Position numbers and translations under genes: made by a program. DNA of 64,000 nt from Azospirillum sp. (GTDB lineage Bacteria; Pseudomonadota; Alphaproteobacteria; Azospirillales; Azospirillaceae): assembly GCA_027486405.1 (NCBI GenBank), contig JAIXPD010000015.1, positions 1 through 64,000 on the forward strand, written 5' to 3'. Position 1 is the first letter of the stretch. Every line of letters starts with the position of its first letter. Positions 18,275 to 28,207 of the stretch are shown here, in pieces. The notes under the pieces were generated by a model, which was given only the letters and a program-made list of their open reading frames with translations, searched no databases and was not told the origin of the DNA.

Positions 18275-19606
18275 TCAACGCTGGTCGAGGGGCACGAAAT
18301 CGCGGGCGGGATGGCCGGTGAAGAGCTGGCGCGGGCGGCCGATCTTCTGCGCCGGATCCTCGATCATCTCCTTCCACTGGCTGATCCAGCCGACGGTGCG
18401 CGCCAGCGCGAACAGCACGGTGAACATGCTGGTCGGGAAGCCCATCGCCTTCAGGATGATGCCCGAATAGAAATCGACGTTCGGGTACAGCTTCTTCTCG
18501 ATGAAGTACGGATCGGACAGCGCGATCCGCTCCAACTCCATCGCGATGGCCAGATGCGGTTCGTCCTTGATGCCCAGGGTGTCGAGCACCTCGTAACAGG
18601 TTTCGCGCATGATCTTGGCGCGCGGGTCGTAGTTCTTGTAGACCCGGTGGCCGAAGCCCATCAGGCGGAAGCTGTCGTTCTTGTCCTTGGCCCGGTTGAT
18701 GAATTCGGGGATGCGCTCGACCGAGCCGATCTCCTCCAGCATCTTCAGCACGGCCTCGTTCGCACCGCCATGGGCGGGACCCCACAGGGCGGCGATGCCC
18801 GACGCGATGCAGGCGAACGGGTTGGCGTGCGACGACCCGGCCAGACGGACGGTCGAGGTCGAGGCGTTCTGCTCATGGTCGGCGTGCAGGATGAAAATCT
18901 TGTCCATCGCCTTGGACAGGATCGGGTTCACCTTGTACGGCTCGCACGGCGTGCCGAAGGTCATGTAGAGGAAGTTTTCCGCGTAGGACAGATCGTTGCG
19001 CGGGTACATGAAAGGCTGACCGGCGGTGTATTTGTAGGCCATCGCCGCGATGGTCGGCATCTTGGCGATCAGGCGGTGCGCGGCGATTTCGCGCTGCTTC
19101 AGATCGAAGATGTCGGTCGAATCGTGGTAGAAGGCCGACAGCGCGCCGACCACGCCGCACATGATCGCCATCGGGTGCGCGTCGCGGCGGAAACCGCTGT
19201 AGAAGCGGGCCAACTGCTCGTGCACCATGGTGTGATAGGTGATGGTGCGCTCAAAACCGGCCTTCTGCTCGGCGTCCGGCAGTTCGCCGTTCAGCAGCAG
19301 GTGGCAGACCTCCAGGAAATCGCAATTGTCCGCCAGATCGGCGATGGCGTAGCCCCGGTGCAGCAGGATGCCCTCGTCGCCATCAATGTAGGTGATCGCC
19401 GAATCGCAGGCGGCGGTCGAGGTGAAGCCCGGATCGTAGGTGAAATAGCCGGTCGCGGCGTAGAGCTTGCGGATATCGACCACGCGCGGCCCTGTCGACC
19501 CTTCCAGCAGCGGCAGAGTCACCGTTTTGCCCGTGACGTTGTCGGTCAGCGTCAGGGTGCCGACCTCGGTCACGTCACCGTGCGGCGTGTGCTTGCTCGA
19601 TTCCAT
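18275..19606 (-). CDS. gltA: Citrate synthase
   Basis: A 443-residue type-II (hexameric, Gram-negative) citrate synthase, condensing acetyl-CoA with oxaloacetate to start the TCA cycle. Active-site residues are recognisable: His in [11 protein letters not shown], His in [14 protein letters not shown], and Asp in the [12 protein letters not shown] [14 protein letters not shown] region. The N-terminal beta-rich domain ([19 protein letters not shown]) is typical of type II. The ATG at 19606 has AGGAGA 9 bases upstream; the GTG three codons earlier abuts that site. It is possibly co-transcribed with the NrtR-like gene. Confidence 0.97.
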   Translation of the reverse strand: MESSKHTPHGDVTEVGTLTLTDNVTGKTVTLPLLEGSTGPRVVDIRKLYAATGYFTYDPGFTSTAACDSAITYIDGDEGILLHRGYAIADLADNCDFLEVCHLLLNGELPDAEQKAGFERTITYHTMVHEQLARFYSGFRRDAHPMAIMCGVVGALSAFYHDSTDIFDLKQREIAAHRLIAKMPTIAAMAYKYTAGQPFMYPRNDLSYAENFLYMTFGTPCEPYKVNPILSKAMDKIFILHADHEQNASTSTVRLAGSSHANPFACIASGIAALWGPAHGGANEAVLKMLEEIGSVERIPEFINRAKDKNDSFRLMGFGHRVYKNYDPRAKIMRETCYEVLDTLGIKDEPHLAIAMELERIALSDPYFIEKKLYPNVDFYSGIILKAMGFPTSMFTVLFALARTVGWISQWKEMIEDPAQKIGRPRQLFTGHPARDFVPLDQR

Positions 19607-19912
19607 GCTTGTCACTCTCCTAGGGCTGCGTGATGCGCTGCGTCATTTTTTGCAGTCCGGCCCGACCGCCCCGATCAGCGATGCGTCGGGTTCGACCGAA
19701 CCGAGGGGTTGCGCCGTCTTGGTTCTTTCGCTGGTTCTTTCGCTGGCACCGCCGCGCCATCGCCCCACCCTGCGGCGAGCGTCGGCGCGGTTGGCCGGGG
19801 CCAGATTAACACGCCGCCCACCGGTCGGGCACGCGCGATCCGCAGGGGTCAGGGGGCCCCCCGACCATTGGCCAGACCAGCGAACGACGCGCCCGCGCGG
19901 CGCGTCCGACGC
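19607..19912. other. Gap between gltA and the hybrid kinase gene
   Basis: No gene is seen. It includes the gltA upstream region, a perfect 12-bp tandem duplication GGTTCTTTCGCT at 19721-19744, and the stem-loop at 19886-19906 after the kinase stop. I do not recognise a convincing promoter for gltA. Confidence 0.5.
19886..19906 (-). terminator. Stem-loop after the hybrid kinase gene
   Basis: GACGCGCC and GGCGCGTC form a perfect 8-bp stem around CGCGC, starting 7 bp past the kinase stop codon. The following bases (GTTCG) contain only a short T-run, so termination efficiency is uncertain. Confidence 0.4.
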
Positions 19913-22900
19913 TCAGACCCCCTCCGCCACCCGCTGGCGCAAGCGGCGTTCCAGCCGTCCGGCCTCGCGGACCAGAACGGGCAACAGCGCGTGCGCCTGC
20001 GCCCGTTCGCCGTGACGGCAGGACACCTCCAGCCTCCAGGCCAGATGCATCACCCCCATGCCGCCGAAGCTGCCCGCCATGCTGGACAGGTCGTGCGCCT
20101 CCCCGGCCAGCGCGTCGAGATCCAGGCTCGCGGCGTCGCCGTCGGCGTTCATCGCCGCCAACCGTTCCAGACGGTCGGCGACATCCTCCAGAAAGCTGTC
20201 CACGATCAGGCCAAGACTGTCGGCCCCGACGCTGGCCTCCAGCCCGGCGAGCACCGATTCGTCGAGCACGTCGCCGCTCTCCGCCTCCCCCACCTCCGGT
20301 TCGGCGGCGTTGCCGTTGGCCGTCGCCGCGTCCACCGCCACGGCGGCGGCCGGGGCAGGGGCCGTGATCAGCCAACGGTCGAGCACGGCCACCAGACCGG
20401 AGCGGTTGATCGGCTTGGTGATGTAATCGTTCATCCCGGCGGACAGGCATTCCTCGCGGGTGCCGGGCATGGCGTCGGCGGTCAGGGCGATGATCGGCAC
20501 GAGACCGCGCGGCCCGTCCAATTGGCGGATGGCCTGGGCGGCGTCCAACCCGTCCATCACCGGCATCTGCACGTCCATCAGGATCAGGTCGATCCCCCCG
20601 GCCGACGCGATGGCCAGCGCCTGTTCACCGTCCTCCGCCACCTCCACCGTGTAGCCCAGCCGTTCCAGCAGGGTGGAGGCGAAAAGCTGGTTGGTGCGGT
20701 TGTCCTCAGCCAACAGGATGTGACCGCCGCGCGGGGCGGCGGGCGGCTCCGGCGCGCTGTCCGCCACATCCACGGGAGCGGTGACGGAATCGGGATCGAA
20801 CAGGCCGGTCAACGCGGCCAGCAAGGCGGCCTGCCGCAGCGGTTTGGTCAGCACGGCGTCGGCCAGCCCCCGGTCGATCCGCCCACCCAGCCCCATCGAC
20901 GTCACCAGCACCCGCTTGGTCCGCGCCAACCCCGGCTGTCCGGCCATCGCCGCCATCAGGGTCCCGCCATCCATCACCGGCATGGTCTGGTCGATCAGGG
21001 CCACGTCAAACGGCTGGCCGATCATCGAGGCGCGGTCCAGCGCGTCCAGGGCGGCCATGGCGCTGTCCACCACGGTGACGTTCGCCCCCAGCCAATCCAG
21101 CATGCTGGACAGCACGCGTTGGTTGATGGCGAGGTCATCGACGACCAGGGCACGCCGCCCGGCCAGCGGGCGGCTGGTCGGCGCGATCTCTTCCCCGCCG
21201 AAGGCCAGCGGCAGATCGACTTGGAAACGGCTGCCCTGCCCCAACCGGCTGTGCACGGTGATGCTGCCGCCCATCACGTCGGTCAATTGGCGGCAGATCG
21301 CCAGCCCCAACCCGGTCCCGCCGTATTTGCGGGTGATGGAACCGTCCACCTGCTGGAATTTGTTGAACAGGGTCGGCAAAGCCTCTTCCGGAATGCCGAT
21401 GCCGCTGTCCGTCACCGACACCCGCATCACCAGATGGTCGGGGGCCTGCTCCACCGCCTCCAACTCGATGGCGATGGTCCCGTGATCGGTGAATTTGACG
21501 GCGTTGCCGACCAGATTGACCAGAATCTGCCGGATGCGCGTCGGGTCGCCGATCAAGGTCCGGCGCAAATGCGGATCGACGAAAAAGCCGATTTCGATGT
21601 CCTTTTCCCGCGCGCGCGGCGTCAGCAGCTCCACCACCCCCTCCACCACGTCGGCGGGGTCGAAGGGCAGCGCCTCCAGCACGACCTTGCCCGCCTCCAG
21701 CTTGGAGAAATCGAGGATGTCGTTGATGATCGCCAACAGGGCGTTGGCCGATCCGCGCACGGCCTGGGCGAACTGGCGCTGCTCCTCGTTCAGGGGTGTG
21801 TCGAACAGCAGTTCGGTCATGCCCATGATGCCGTTCATCGGCGTGCGGATTTCGTGGCTCATGGTCGCCAGGAAATCGGATTTGGCGCGGGTCGCCTCCT
21901 CCGCGCGCAAGCGCTGCTCGTCGGCCTCCTCGCGGGCGGAATCCAAGCCTTCGGCCAGCGCGCACATGTCGGCGGCCTGGCGCTGCAACTCCGCCTCGAA
22001 GCGCTTGCGCTCGGTGATGTCGGTGCGGGTGCCGACCAGGGCACCGCTGGCGGTCTTGTTTTCCGCCACCAGAATCCACCGGCCATCGGCCAGATGCCGT
22101 TCGAACGGCGCACCGGGGTTGCGGTGCCGCGCCAGTTCGCTGCGAATCCAATCCTCCAGCCCGATGTCGGGGGGCGGGCCGCCGAATTCGCCGTTGGCGA
22201 TCGCGGTGCGCAGGATGGTTTCAAAACGAACGCCGGGCCGGATGATCGGCGCGGTGCGGGGGTGCGCGTCCAGATACTGCCGATTGCACAAAATCAGACG
22301 GTCATCCGAATCATAATACACAAAGCCTTCGGGAATGGCTTCGATGGCGTCGCTCAGGGTCTGCTTGGCCAGCCGCAGCGCCTCTTCGGCCTCCTTCTCG
22401 CGGCTGATGTCGGTGTGGGCACCGACCATGCGCACCGCCCGCCCCTCCTCGTCCAGCACATGGATGGCGCGGCTGAGGACATGAACGATGTGGCCCTTCT
22501 TGTGGCGGAAGCGCTGGACCATCTCGAACACCGGGACCCGTCCGGAGTTGTAATCCTCCACCAGCGCCAGCGCCGCCAACCGGTCTTCCGGCAGGATCAG
22601 GTTGGCCCAGCAATCCAGGCTGTTGTCCAGCTCGTCGTCGCGGTAGCCAAGCTGCTCCTTCCAGATCGGCGAAAACCAAACGGTCTCGGTGCGCAGGTCC
22701 CAATCCCAAATCCCGTCGCGCGTCGCCTGGAAGGTCAGCGCCAACAGCTCGCGGCTGGACCGCAGCGCCTCTTCCTCGCGGCGGCGGTCGGTGATGTCGT
22801 GGATCACGCCGAACAGGCCGACCGGCGCGCCGCTGGCGTCCACATCCACCGTGCAGCGGGCCGAGGCGTGGCGCACGCTGCCGTCGGGACGCACGAAACG

Positions 22901-23674
22901 CACGGCGATGGTGAAGCCCTCGCCCAGCGTCCGCGCCCGTTCCAGCGAAACCCGGACCAACTCCTGGTCGTCGGGGTGGGTGACGCTCATCGCCAGCGCG
23001 CTCGATGGCGGCTCCATCGACGGATCCAGGCCGAGGATGCGGTAAATTTCGTCCGACCAGCGCCGTTCGCCGGTCACAAGGTTGCTGTACCAATGGCCGA
23101 ACTCGCCCACCTCCTCGGCCAGATTCAGCAGACGGCTGCGTTCGCGCAGCTCGGTTTCGGCCTGCTCGCGCCGCAGGATCTCGCGCCGCAACTCCAGCTC
23201 ATCCACCACCAGCTTGGCGAGTTGGGCCAGGGTTTCGGCGTCGCGCGGGCTGAAATCCGGGTGCGGGACGGTGTCGATGACGCACAGCGTGCCCAGCCGA
23301 TGCCCGTCGGCCAGCAGCGGCGCGCCCGCGTAAAAGCGGATGTGGGGGGCCGCCGTGACCAGCGGGTTTCCGGCAAAACGCGGGTCCTGAAGCGCGTCCC
23401 ACACCACCAGAACGTCATCGCTGTGGATGGCGTGGGCGCAAAAGGCCAGATCGCGCGGGGTTTCGGTGGCGTCCAGCCCAACCTGGCTTTTGAACCATTG
23501 CCGGTCGTGATCGATCAGCGACACCAGCGCGATGGTGGTGCCAAAGAACTGCGCGGCCAAACGGGTGATGTTGTCGAACCGGCTTTCCGGGTCGGTTCCC
23601 ACCACGCAATAGGAGTCCAGCGCGCGTTGACGCGCCGCCTCGTCCGGGGGCAACGGGGCCGGAACGGCGCTCAC
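19913..23674 (-). CDS. Hybrid histidine kinase GAF-PAS3-HisKA-HATPase-REC-REC-HPt
   Basis: A 1253-residue cytoplasmic sensor kinase with a whole phosphorelay in one chain. In order: GAF (about 20-165), three PAS/PAC modules (about 185-300, 305-430, 435-560), HisKA with phospho-His607 in [10 protein letters not shown], HATPase with GGTGLGLAI (about 785), a first receiver with Asp895, a second with Asp1034, and an HPt domain with His1194 in [11 protein letters not shown]. No membrane segment is visible. The GTG at 23674 overlaps the regulator's stop codon (GTGA), so the pair is translationally coupled. HPt output toward the adjacent LuxO-like regulator is inferred. The input signal is unknown; several PAS domains suggest redox or small-molecule sensing. 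Confidence 0.93.
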   Translation of the reverse strand: MSAVPAPLPPDEAARQRALDSYCVVGTDPESRFDNITRLAAQFFGTTIALVSLIDHDRQWFKSQVGLDATETPRDLAFCAHAIHSDDVLVVWDALQDPRFAGNPLVTAAPHIRFYAGAPLLADGHRLGTLCVIDTVPHPDFSPRDAETLAQLAKLVVDELELRREILRREQAETELRERSRLLNLAEEVGEFGHWYSNLVTGERRWSDEIYRILGLDPSMEPPSSALAMSVTHPDDQELVRVSLERARTLGEGFTIAVRFVRPDGSVRHASARCTVDVDASGAPVGLFGVIHDITDRRREEEALRSSRELLALTFQATRDGIWDWDLRTETVWFSPIWKEQLGYRDDELDNSLDCWANLILPEDRLAALALVEDYNSGRVPVFEMVQRFRHKKGHIVHVLSRAIHVLDEEGRAVRMVGAHTDISREKEAEEALRLAKQTLSDAIEAIPEGFVYYDSDDRLILCNRQYLDAHPRTAPIIRPGVRFETILRTAIANGEFGGPPPDIGLEDWIRSELARHRNPGAPFERHLADGRWILVAENKTASGALVGTRTDITERKRFEAELQRQAADMCALAEGLDSAREEADEQRLRAEEATRAKSDFLATMSHEIRTPMNGIMGMTELLFDTPLNEEQRQFAQAVRGSANALLAIINDILDFSKLEAGKVVLEALPFDPADVVEGVVELLTPRAREKDIEIGFFVDPHLRRTLIGDPTRIRQILVNLVGNAVKFTDHGTIAIELEAVEQAPDHLVMRVSVTDSGIGIPEEALPTLFNKFQQVDGSITRKYGGTGLGLAICRQLTDVMGGSITVHSRLGQGSRFQVDLPLAFGGEEIAPTSRPLAGRRALVVDDLAINQRVLSSMLDWLGANVTVVDSAMAALDALDRASMIGQPFDVALIDQTMPVMDGGTLMAAMAGQPGLARTKRVLVTSMGLGGRIDRGLADAVLTKPLRQAALLAALTGLFDPDSVTAPVDVADSAPEPPAAPRGGHILLAEDNRTNQLFASTLLERLGYTVEVAEDGEQALAIASAGGIDLILMDVQMPVMDGLDAAQAIRQLDGPRGLVPIIALTADAMPGTREECLSAGMNDYITKPINRSGLVAVLDRWLITAPAPAAAVAVDAATANGNAAEPEVGEAESGDVLDESVLAGLEASVGADSLGLIVDSFLEDVADRLERLAAMNADGDAASLDLDALAGEAHDLSSMAGSFGGMGVMHLAWRLEVSCRHGERAQAHALLPVLVREAGRLERRLRQRVAEGV

Positions 23675-25083
23675 GACGCGCCCTCCCCGGCGTTGCGCCA
23701 TTGCTGAAGCTTGCGATAGACGGTGGACGGGCTGATCTCCAGCATCAGGGCGGCGCGCGGCACGTCGTCGCCGCACAGGCGCAGGGCGCGCAGGATCAAA
23801 TCCTTTTCCATGCGCCACAGGGGCGGCACGCTGTCGTCATCGCCCGCCAGAGACGCCGGGATCGCCGGGGGCACGGCGGACGGACCGGCGGCGACCGGGA
23901 GCGGAGCGACCAGTTGCGGCGGCAGCATCGCCACCGTCACCTGCGGCCCGTCGTGCAGCACGACCACGTTGCGCACCACATTCTGCAACTGGCGGACGTT
24001 GCCAGGCCAGTCATAGGCGCGCAACCGCGCCTCCACCTCGGGCGCGAAGCCGGTGATGGCCTTGCCCTCCTCGCGCGCGTAATCGGCCAGGAAGACGCGC
24101 GCGATCTGGACCACATCCTCCCCCCGGTCGCGCAGCGGCGGCAGCGCCAGCGGGATGACGTGCAGGCGGTAATAGAGATCCTCGCGGAAGCGCCCGGCCT
24201 GCACCTCCGCCAGGGGATCGCGGTTGCTGGCGGCAACGAACCGCACGTCCACCCGCTCCTCCTGCCCGCTGCCCACCGGAACCACCGTGCCGGTCTGGAC
24301 AAAGCGCAGCAGCTTGCTTTGCAGATCGATCGGCATTTCGCAGATTTCGTCCAGGAACAGGGTCCCGCCGTTGGCCAGCACGGCCGCGCCCGGCCGGTCG
24401 CCGCTGGCCCCGGTGAAGGCCCCCTTCACATGGCCGAAAATCTCACTTTCCAGCAAATCCTTTGGGATCGCCGCGCAGTTCAGGGCGATGAAGGGCTGGG
24501 ACCGGCGCGGGCTGGCGCGGTGGATCGCCTGGGCCGCCACCTCCTTGCCCGTCCCGCTTTCCCCGGTGATGAAGACGTTGGCGCGGCTGGCGGCGACGCT
24601 TTCGATGGTGCGGTACACCGCCTGCATCTCCGCCGAGCCGCCGATGAAGCCGTAAAAACGGTCGCGGTCCAGATCCTTGCGATAGCCCTCGACCATCCGC
24701 GTCAGGGTGCGGCGCTCCAGCGCGTTGCGCAGGGTCAGGTTCAGCCGGTCGGCGTTGAAGGGCTTGACGATGAAATCGAACGCCCCCAGCCGCATCGCCT
24801 CCACCGCGATGTCGATGGAACCATGGGCGGTGATGATGACGATGGACACGCCGGGGGCGCGCTCGCGCAGGCGGCGCAGCACGTCCAACCCCTCCATGTC
24901 CGGCAATTTCAGGTCAAGAACGACGGCGTCGGGCGCGCGCTCCTCCGCGTTGGCCAGGGCGTCGCCGCCACGGGTGACGTGAACGACCTCCAGCGGTTCG
25001 CCCCGCAAAAACTCGATGTAGAGTTTCGCCAGTGGAACCGTGTCCTCGATCAACAGCACGCGGGGCTTGGACTGGACGGGCAT
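23671..25083 (-). CDS. LuxO/NtrC-type sigma-54-dependent response regulator
   Basis: A 470-residue regulator with receiver domain (about 1-120, phospho-Asp57 in VVLDLKLPD), AAA+ domain with Walker A GESGTGKE (174-181), sigma-54 loop GAFTGA (221-226) and Walker B LFLDEICEM (242-250), and a C-terminal Fis-type helix-turn-helix (about 425-465, PRAALMLEISPSTVYRKL). The overall pattern is closest to LuxO. LuxO is phosphorylated by an HPt protein and, with sigma-54, activates small RNAs in Vibrio. Here the HPt domain is fused to the kinase encoded next. The upstream lldR gene is only 84 bp away on the same strand. Confidence 0.92.
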   Translation of the reverse strand: MPVQSKPRVLLIEDTVPLAKLYIEFLRGEPLEVVHVTRGGDALANAEERAPDAVVLDLKLPDMEGLDVLRRLRERAPGVSIVIITAHGSIDIAVEAMRLGAFDFIVKPFNADRLNLTLRNALERRTLTRMVEGYRKDLDRDRFYGFIGGSAEMQAVYRTIESVAASRANVFITGESGTGKEVAAQAIHRASPRRSQPFIALNCAAIPKDLLESEIFGHVKGAFTGASGDRPGAAVLANGGTLFLDEICEMPIDLQSKLLRFVQTGTVVPVGSGQEERVDVRFVAASNRDPLAEVQAGRFREDLYYRLHVIPLALPPLRDRGEDVVQIARVFLADYAREEGKAITGFAPEVEARLRAYDWPGNVRQLQNVVRNVVVLHDGPQVTVAMLPPQLVAPLPVAAGPSAVPPAIPASLAGDDDSVPPLWRMEKDLILRALRLCGDDVPRAALMLEISPSTVYRKLQQWRNAGEGAS

Positions 25084-25167
25084 GGTCCGTTTCGTTCGTC
25101 GTCATCAACGGAGAAAGTGTACCCTGCGGCGGGGATTCCCACCAGTTTCCCTTTGTTCTCCGTTGGA

Positions 25168-25938
25168 TCAATCCGAGGAGTCGATCAGATCGGTGCGCCC
25201 GATCCGCCGCAAGGAGACTTTCAGCCGGGCGTCGTTCTCGCGAATCTCGCGCAGGGTTTTCAGGGTGAAGGCGACGTGCGCCTCCGCCACGCGCCGGGCG
25301 CGGTCGCCGTCGCCCGCCAGCACCGCGTCGGCGATGGCCAGATGCTGTTCCAGCAGCAGGTCGCGCACACCGGGGCGGGAATAGAGATCGGCGCGGTTGT
25401 AGAACACATCGTTGCGCAGCATGTCCGACAGGGTGCGCATGATGTGCAGCATCACCACATTGTGCGCCGCCTCGTAGATCGCCAGATGCAGTTCGGCGTC
25501 GGCGTCCGCCTCCTCGGAACTGTCGTCCTTGCCGTGGGCCGCCTTCATCCGTGCGACGATGGCGCGGATGCCGTCGCGGTCCAGGTCGGTCGCCCGCCGC
25601 GCGGCCAGGGCGGCGGCCTCCACCTCGATGGCGCTGCGGAATTCCAGATAATCAAAAGAGGTGTCGGGGTTGTTCTGCAACAGCGACACCAGCGGTTCGC
25701 CGATGTGGGACAGGAATTGCGCGATGTGGGTGCCGTTGCGCCCCGTCACCAGCAACCCGCGCTCCTCCAGCTTGGCGATGGCGTCGCGCAGCGACGGGCG
25801 CGACACGTCCAACTTTTGCGCCAATTCGCGTTCGGCCAGCAGCTTTTCCCCCGGACGGAGCGCGCCTTCCAGAATCAGCTTTTCCAGATGATCGGCGATG
25901 GCGTCGGCCAGCTTGGCCGGTTTGATCGTCCCAGGCAT
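25168..25938 (-). CDS. lldR: FadR-subfamily GntR regulator of lactate genes (LldR type)
   Basis: A 256-residue GntR-family protein: N-terminal winged helix (about 10-75, [44 protein letters not shown]) and a C-terminal FCD ligand-binding domain (about 95-235) with the metal-binding His/Asp pattern. It is divergent from lldP and the rest of the lactate operon, which is the standard arrangement for LldR/LutR regulators relieved by lactate. The ATG at 25938 begins the domain; upstream AAGGA is 11 bases away. A 25-bp palindrome of the FadR type lies in the 491-bp intergenic region. Assignment to lactate is by context. Confidence 0.88.
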   Translation of the reverse strand: MPGTIKPAKLADAIADHLEKLILEGALRPGEKLLAERELAQKLDVSRPSLRDAIAKLEERGLLVTGRNGTHIAQFLSHIGEPLVSLLQNNPDTSFDYLEFRSAIEVEAAALAARRATDLDRDGIRAIVARMKAAHGKDDSSEEADADAELHLAIYEAAHNVVMLHIMRTLSDMLRNDVFYNRADLYSRPGVRDLLLEQHLAIADAVLAGDGDRARRVAEAHVAFTLKTLREIRENDARLKVSLRRIGRTDLIDSSD

Positions 25939-26429
25939 GGGGGAAAGGGTCCTTCTGCGCGTGTCGTTCTTCCATACCCCATGGATTCCAACGCCGTCCA
26001 CTGCCCCGTCCACCGTCCTGCCCGTGCGGACGGCAATGCGCGCCCCACCCCCCTACCAAAGTGCATCGTCGGGCGAATGGTTTTGCCGTTGCGCAGTTTG
26101 GTAAAATCTTTTATCCAAACTTTCAATCTTGGACAGGAGATGTCCACACCACCGCGTTTCGGGCAAGCACCTTGTCCGGTGATGCGGCCGGTCAAGGGCA
26201 TCCGGGTTTCTGGGGAAAGGACGGTCCCGCCGAAAGGCGCAACCGCGTCGCGGCCATCGGGCGGCGGCGAACGCCCGTGTGTTGCCGGTCGCCCGGCCAC
26301 GCCAACGGCCCAATCCCCACACCGTCCAGGCCAGGAACCCCCGTTGTTCGCACACGGGTGGCCCCATGGCGCGCGCCCGCGTCTGCGCCGGGCCATTCCT
26401 GTGCGGTCGCACAAACGAATGGATGGAAA
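25939..26429. other. Divergent control region between lldR and lldP
   Basis: A 491-bp region with no believable gene. It holds the FadR/LldR-type palindrome at 26096-26120 within the only AT-rich stretch (about 26090-26130). That stretch is likely to contain the promoter(s), leaving a leader of about 300 nt before lldP. I see no other structured element. Confidence 0.55.
26096..26120. promoter_or_regulatory. Candidate LldR operator
   Basis: A 25-bp near-perfect palindrome made of GTTTGGTAAAAT, a central C, and TTTTATCCAAAC. The TTGGT...CCAA outer pattern resembles operators of the FadR/LldR class (TTGGT-N-ACCAA). It lies between the divergent lldR and lldP genes in an AT-rich island. Confidence 0.65.
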
Positions 26430-28073
26430 ATGCAACCTTGGATGCAGGTCTATGATCCGGCGGGAAGCCTGTGGCTGTCCGCGCTGATCGCGGCGTTGCC
26501 GATCCTCTTCTTCTTCGTGGCCTTGGCCGTGCTGCGGATGAAAGGGCACATCGCCGCCACCATCACCGTCGCCATCGCGCTGGCCGTCGCCATCCTGTTC
26601 TACAAGATGCCGCTGGGCATGGGCTTTGCGTCCGCCGTGTACGGCTTCCTCTATGGTCTGTGGCCGATCGCCTGGATCATCGTCGGGGCGGTGTTCCTCT
26701 ACAAGATCACGGTCAAGACCGGTCAGTTCGACATCATCCGTTCGTCGGTGCTGTCGATCACCGAGGACCAGCGTTTGCAAATGCTGCTGGTCGGCTTTTC
26801 CTTTGGCGCGTTCCTGGAGGGGGCCGCCGGGTTCGGCGCGCCGGTCGCCATCACCGCCGCGCTGCTGGTCGGGCTGGGCTTCAACCCGCTCTACGCCGCC
26901 GGCCTGTGCCTGATCGCCAACACGGCGCCGGTCGCCTTTGGCGCGATGGGCATCCCGATGATCGTCGCCGGACAGGTGACGGGGCTGGATCCCTTCAAGA
27001 TCGGCCAGATGGCGGGCCGCCAACTGCCCCTGCTGGCGGTGTTCGTGCCCTTCTGGATCGTCTTCATCATGGACGGCGTGCGCGGCGTGCGCGAGACGTG
27101 GCCCGCCGTTCTGGTCGCCGGTTCGACCTTTGCCTTTGGCGTCTACTTCACCTCCAACTTCATCGGACCGGAGCTGCCGGACATCACGTCGGCGCTCATC
27201 AGCCTGGTCTGCCTGACGCTGTTCCTGAAGGTGTGGAAACCCAAGCGCATCTTCCGCTTCGAGGGACAGGCCCCGGCGTCGGCGTCGGCCCCGGTCTACA
27301 CCACCGGGCAGGTGGTCAAGGCGTGGTCGCCCTTCCTGGTCCTGACCGCCATCGTCACGGTGTGGAGCCTCGCCCCCTTCAAGGCGCTGTTCGCCAAGAC
27401 CGGCGCGCTGGCCTCCACCGTCCTCTATTTCCCCATCGACGGGCTGCACCAGCTGGTGATGCGCGTCGCCCCCATCGTGCCGTCGCCCAAGGGCTATGAC
27501 GCGGTGTACAAGCTCGATCTGCTGTCGGCCACCGGCACGGCCATCCTGCTGACCGCGCTGGTCACGGTGGTGTTCCTGCGGATGAAGCCCGCCGCCGCCG
27601 TCGCCACCTTCGGCGAAACGCTGTCGGAGCTGCGCCGCCCGATCTACTCCATCGGCATGGTGCTGGCCTTCGCCTTCATCGCCAACTATTCGGGCCTGTC
27701 CTCCACCCTGGCGCTGCTGCTGGCGGGCACGGGGCAAGCCTTCCCGTTCTTCTCGCCGGTCCTGGGCTGGCTGGGCGTGTTCCTGACCGGGTCGGACACC
27801 TCGTCCAACGCGCTGTTCTGCGCCTTGCAGGCCACCACGGCGCAACAGCTCAACCTGTCGGACATCCTGATGGTGACGGCCAACACGACGGGCGGCGTCA
27901 CCGGCAAGATGATCTCGCCGCAATCCATCGCGGTCGCCTGCGCGGCGGTCGGGCTGGTGGGGCGCGAGGCTGACCTGTTCCGCTTCACCGTCAAGCACAG
28001 CCTGTTCTTTGTCGCGATCATCGGTGCCATCACCACGATCCAGGCCTATCTGGTTCCCTGGATGATCCCCTGA
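26430..28073 (+). CDS. lldP: L-lactate permease (LctP family)
   Basis: A 547-residue inner-membrane lactate/proton symporter with about 13 hydrophobic segments, matching the 551-residue E. coli LldP in length. Recognisable family stretches are [27 protein letters not shown] (about 125-152), [15 protein letters not shown] and the C-terminal [22 protein letters not shown]. The ATG at 26430 has GGATGGA just upstream and the product begins [10 protein letters not shown] like other LctP proteins. It heads the plus-strand lactate operon, 134 bp before dld. Confidence 0.95.
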   Translation: MQPWMQVYDPAGSLWLSALIAALPILFFFVALAVLRMKGHIAATITVAIALAVAILFYKMPLGMGFASAVYGFLYGLWPIAWIIVGAVFLYKITVKTGQFDIIRSSVLSITEDQRLQMLLVGFSFGAFLEGAAGFGAPVAITAALLVGLGFNPLYAAGLCLIANTAPVAFGAMGIPMIVAGQVTGLDPFKIGQMAGRQLPLLAVFVPFWIVFIMDGVRGVRETWPAVLVAGSTFAFGVYFTSNFIGPELPDITSALISLVCLTLFLKVWKPKRIFRFEGQAPASASAPVYTTGQVVKAWSPFLVLTAIVTVWSLAPFKALFAKTGALASTVLYFPIDGLHQLVMRVAPIVPSPKGYDAVYKLDLLSATGTAILLTALVTVVFLRMKPAAAVATFGETLSELRRPIYSIGMVLAFAFIANYSGLSSTLALLLAGTGQAFPFFSPVLGWLGVFLTGSDTSSNALFCALQATTAQQLNLSDILMVTANTTGGVTGKMISPQSIAVACAAVGLVGREADLFRFTVKHSLFFVAIIGAITTIQAYLVPWMIP

Positions 28074-28207
28074 GCGTGCCTTGAACCGCCGGTCGGGCGG
28101 GGTCCGCCCCGTCCGACCGGCCCGTTGCCCGATCATCGTCTTTTGATCCGCCCACCCTGATTCACCCGCCCTGATCCGCCCCCCCCTGATCCAAAGGACC
28201 TGGACCG

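Noticed and set aside
19709-23707. A 1332-codon open frame opposite the hybrid kinase
   Set aside because: It is the antisense shadow of the kinase gene, with Gln/Arg/His-rich low-complexity translation and no recognisable motif.
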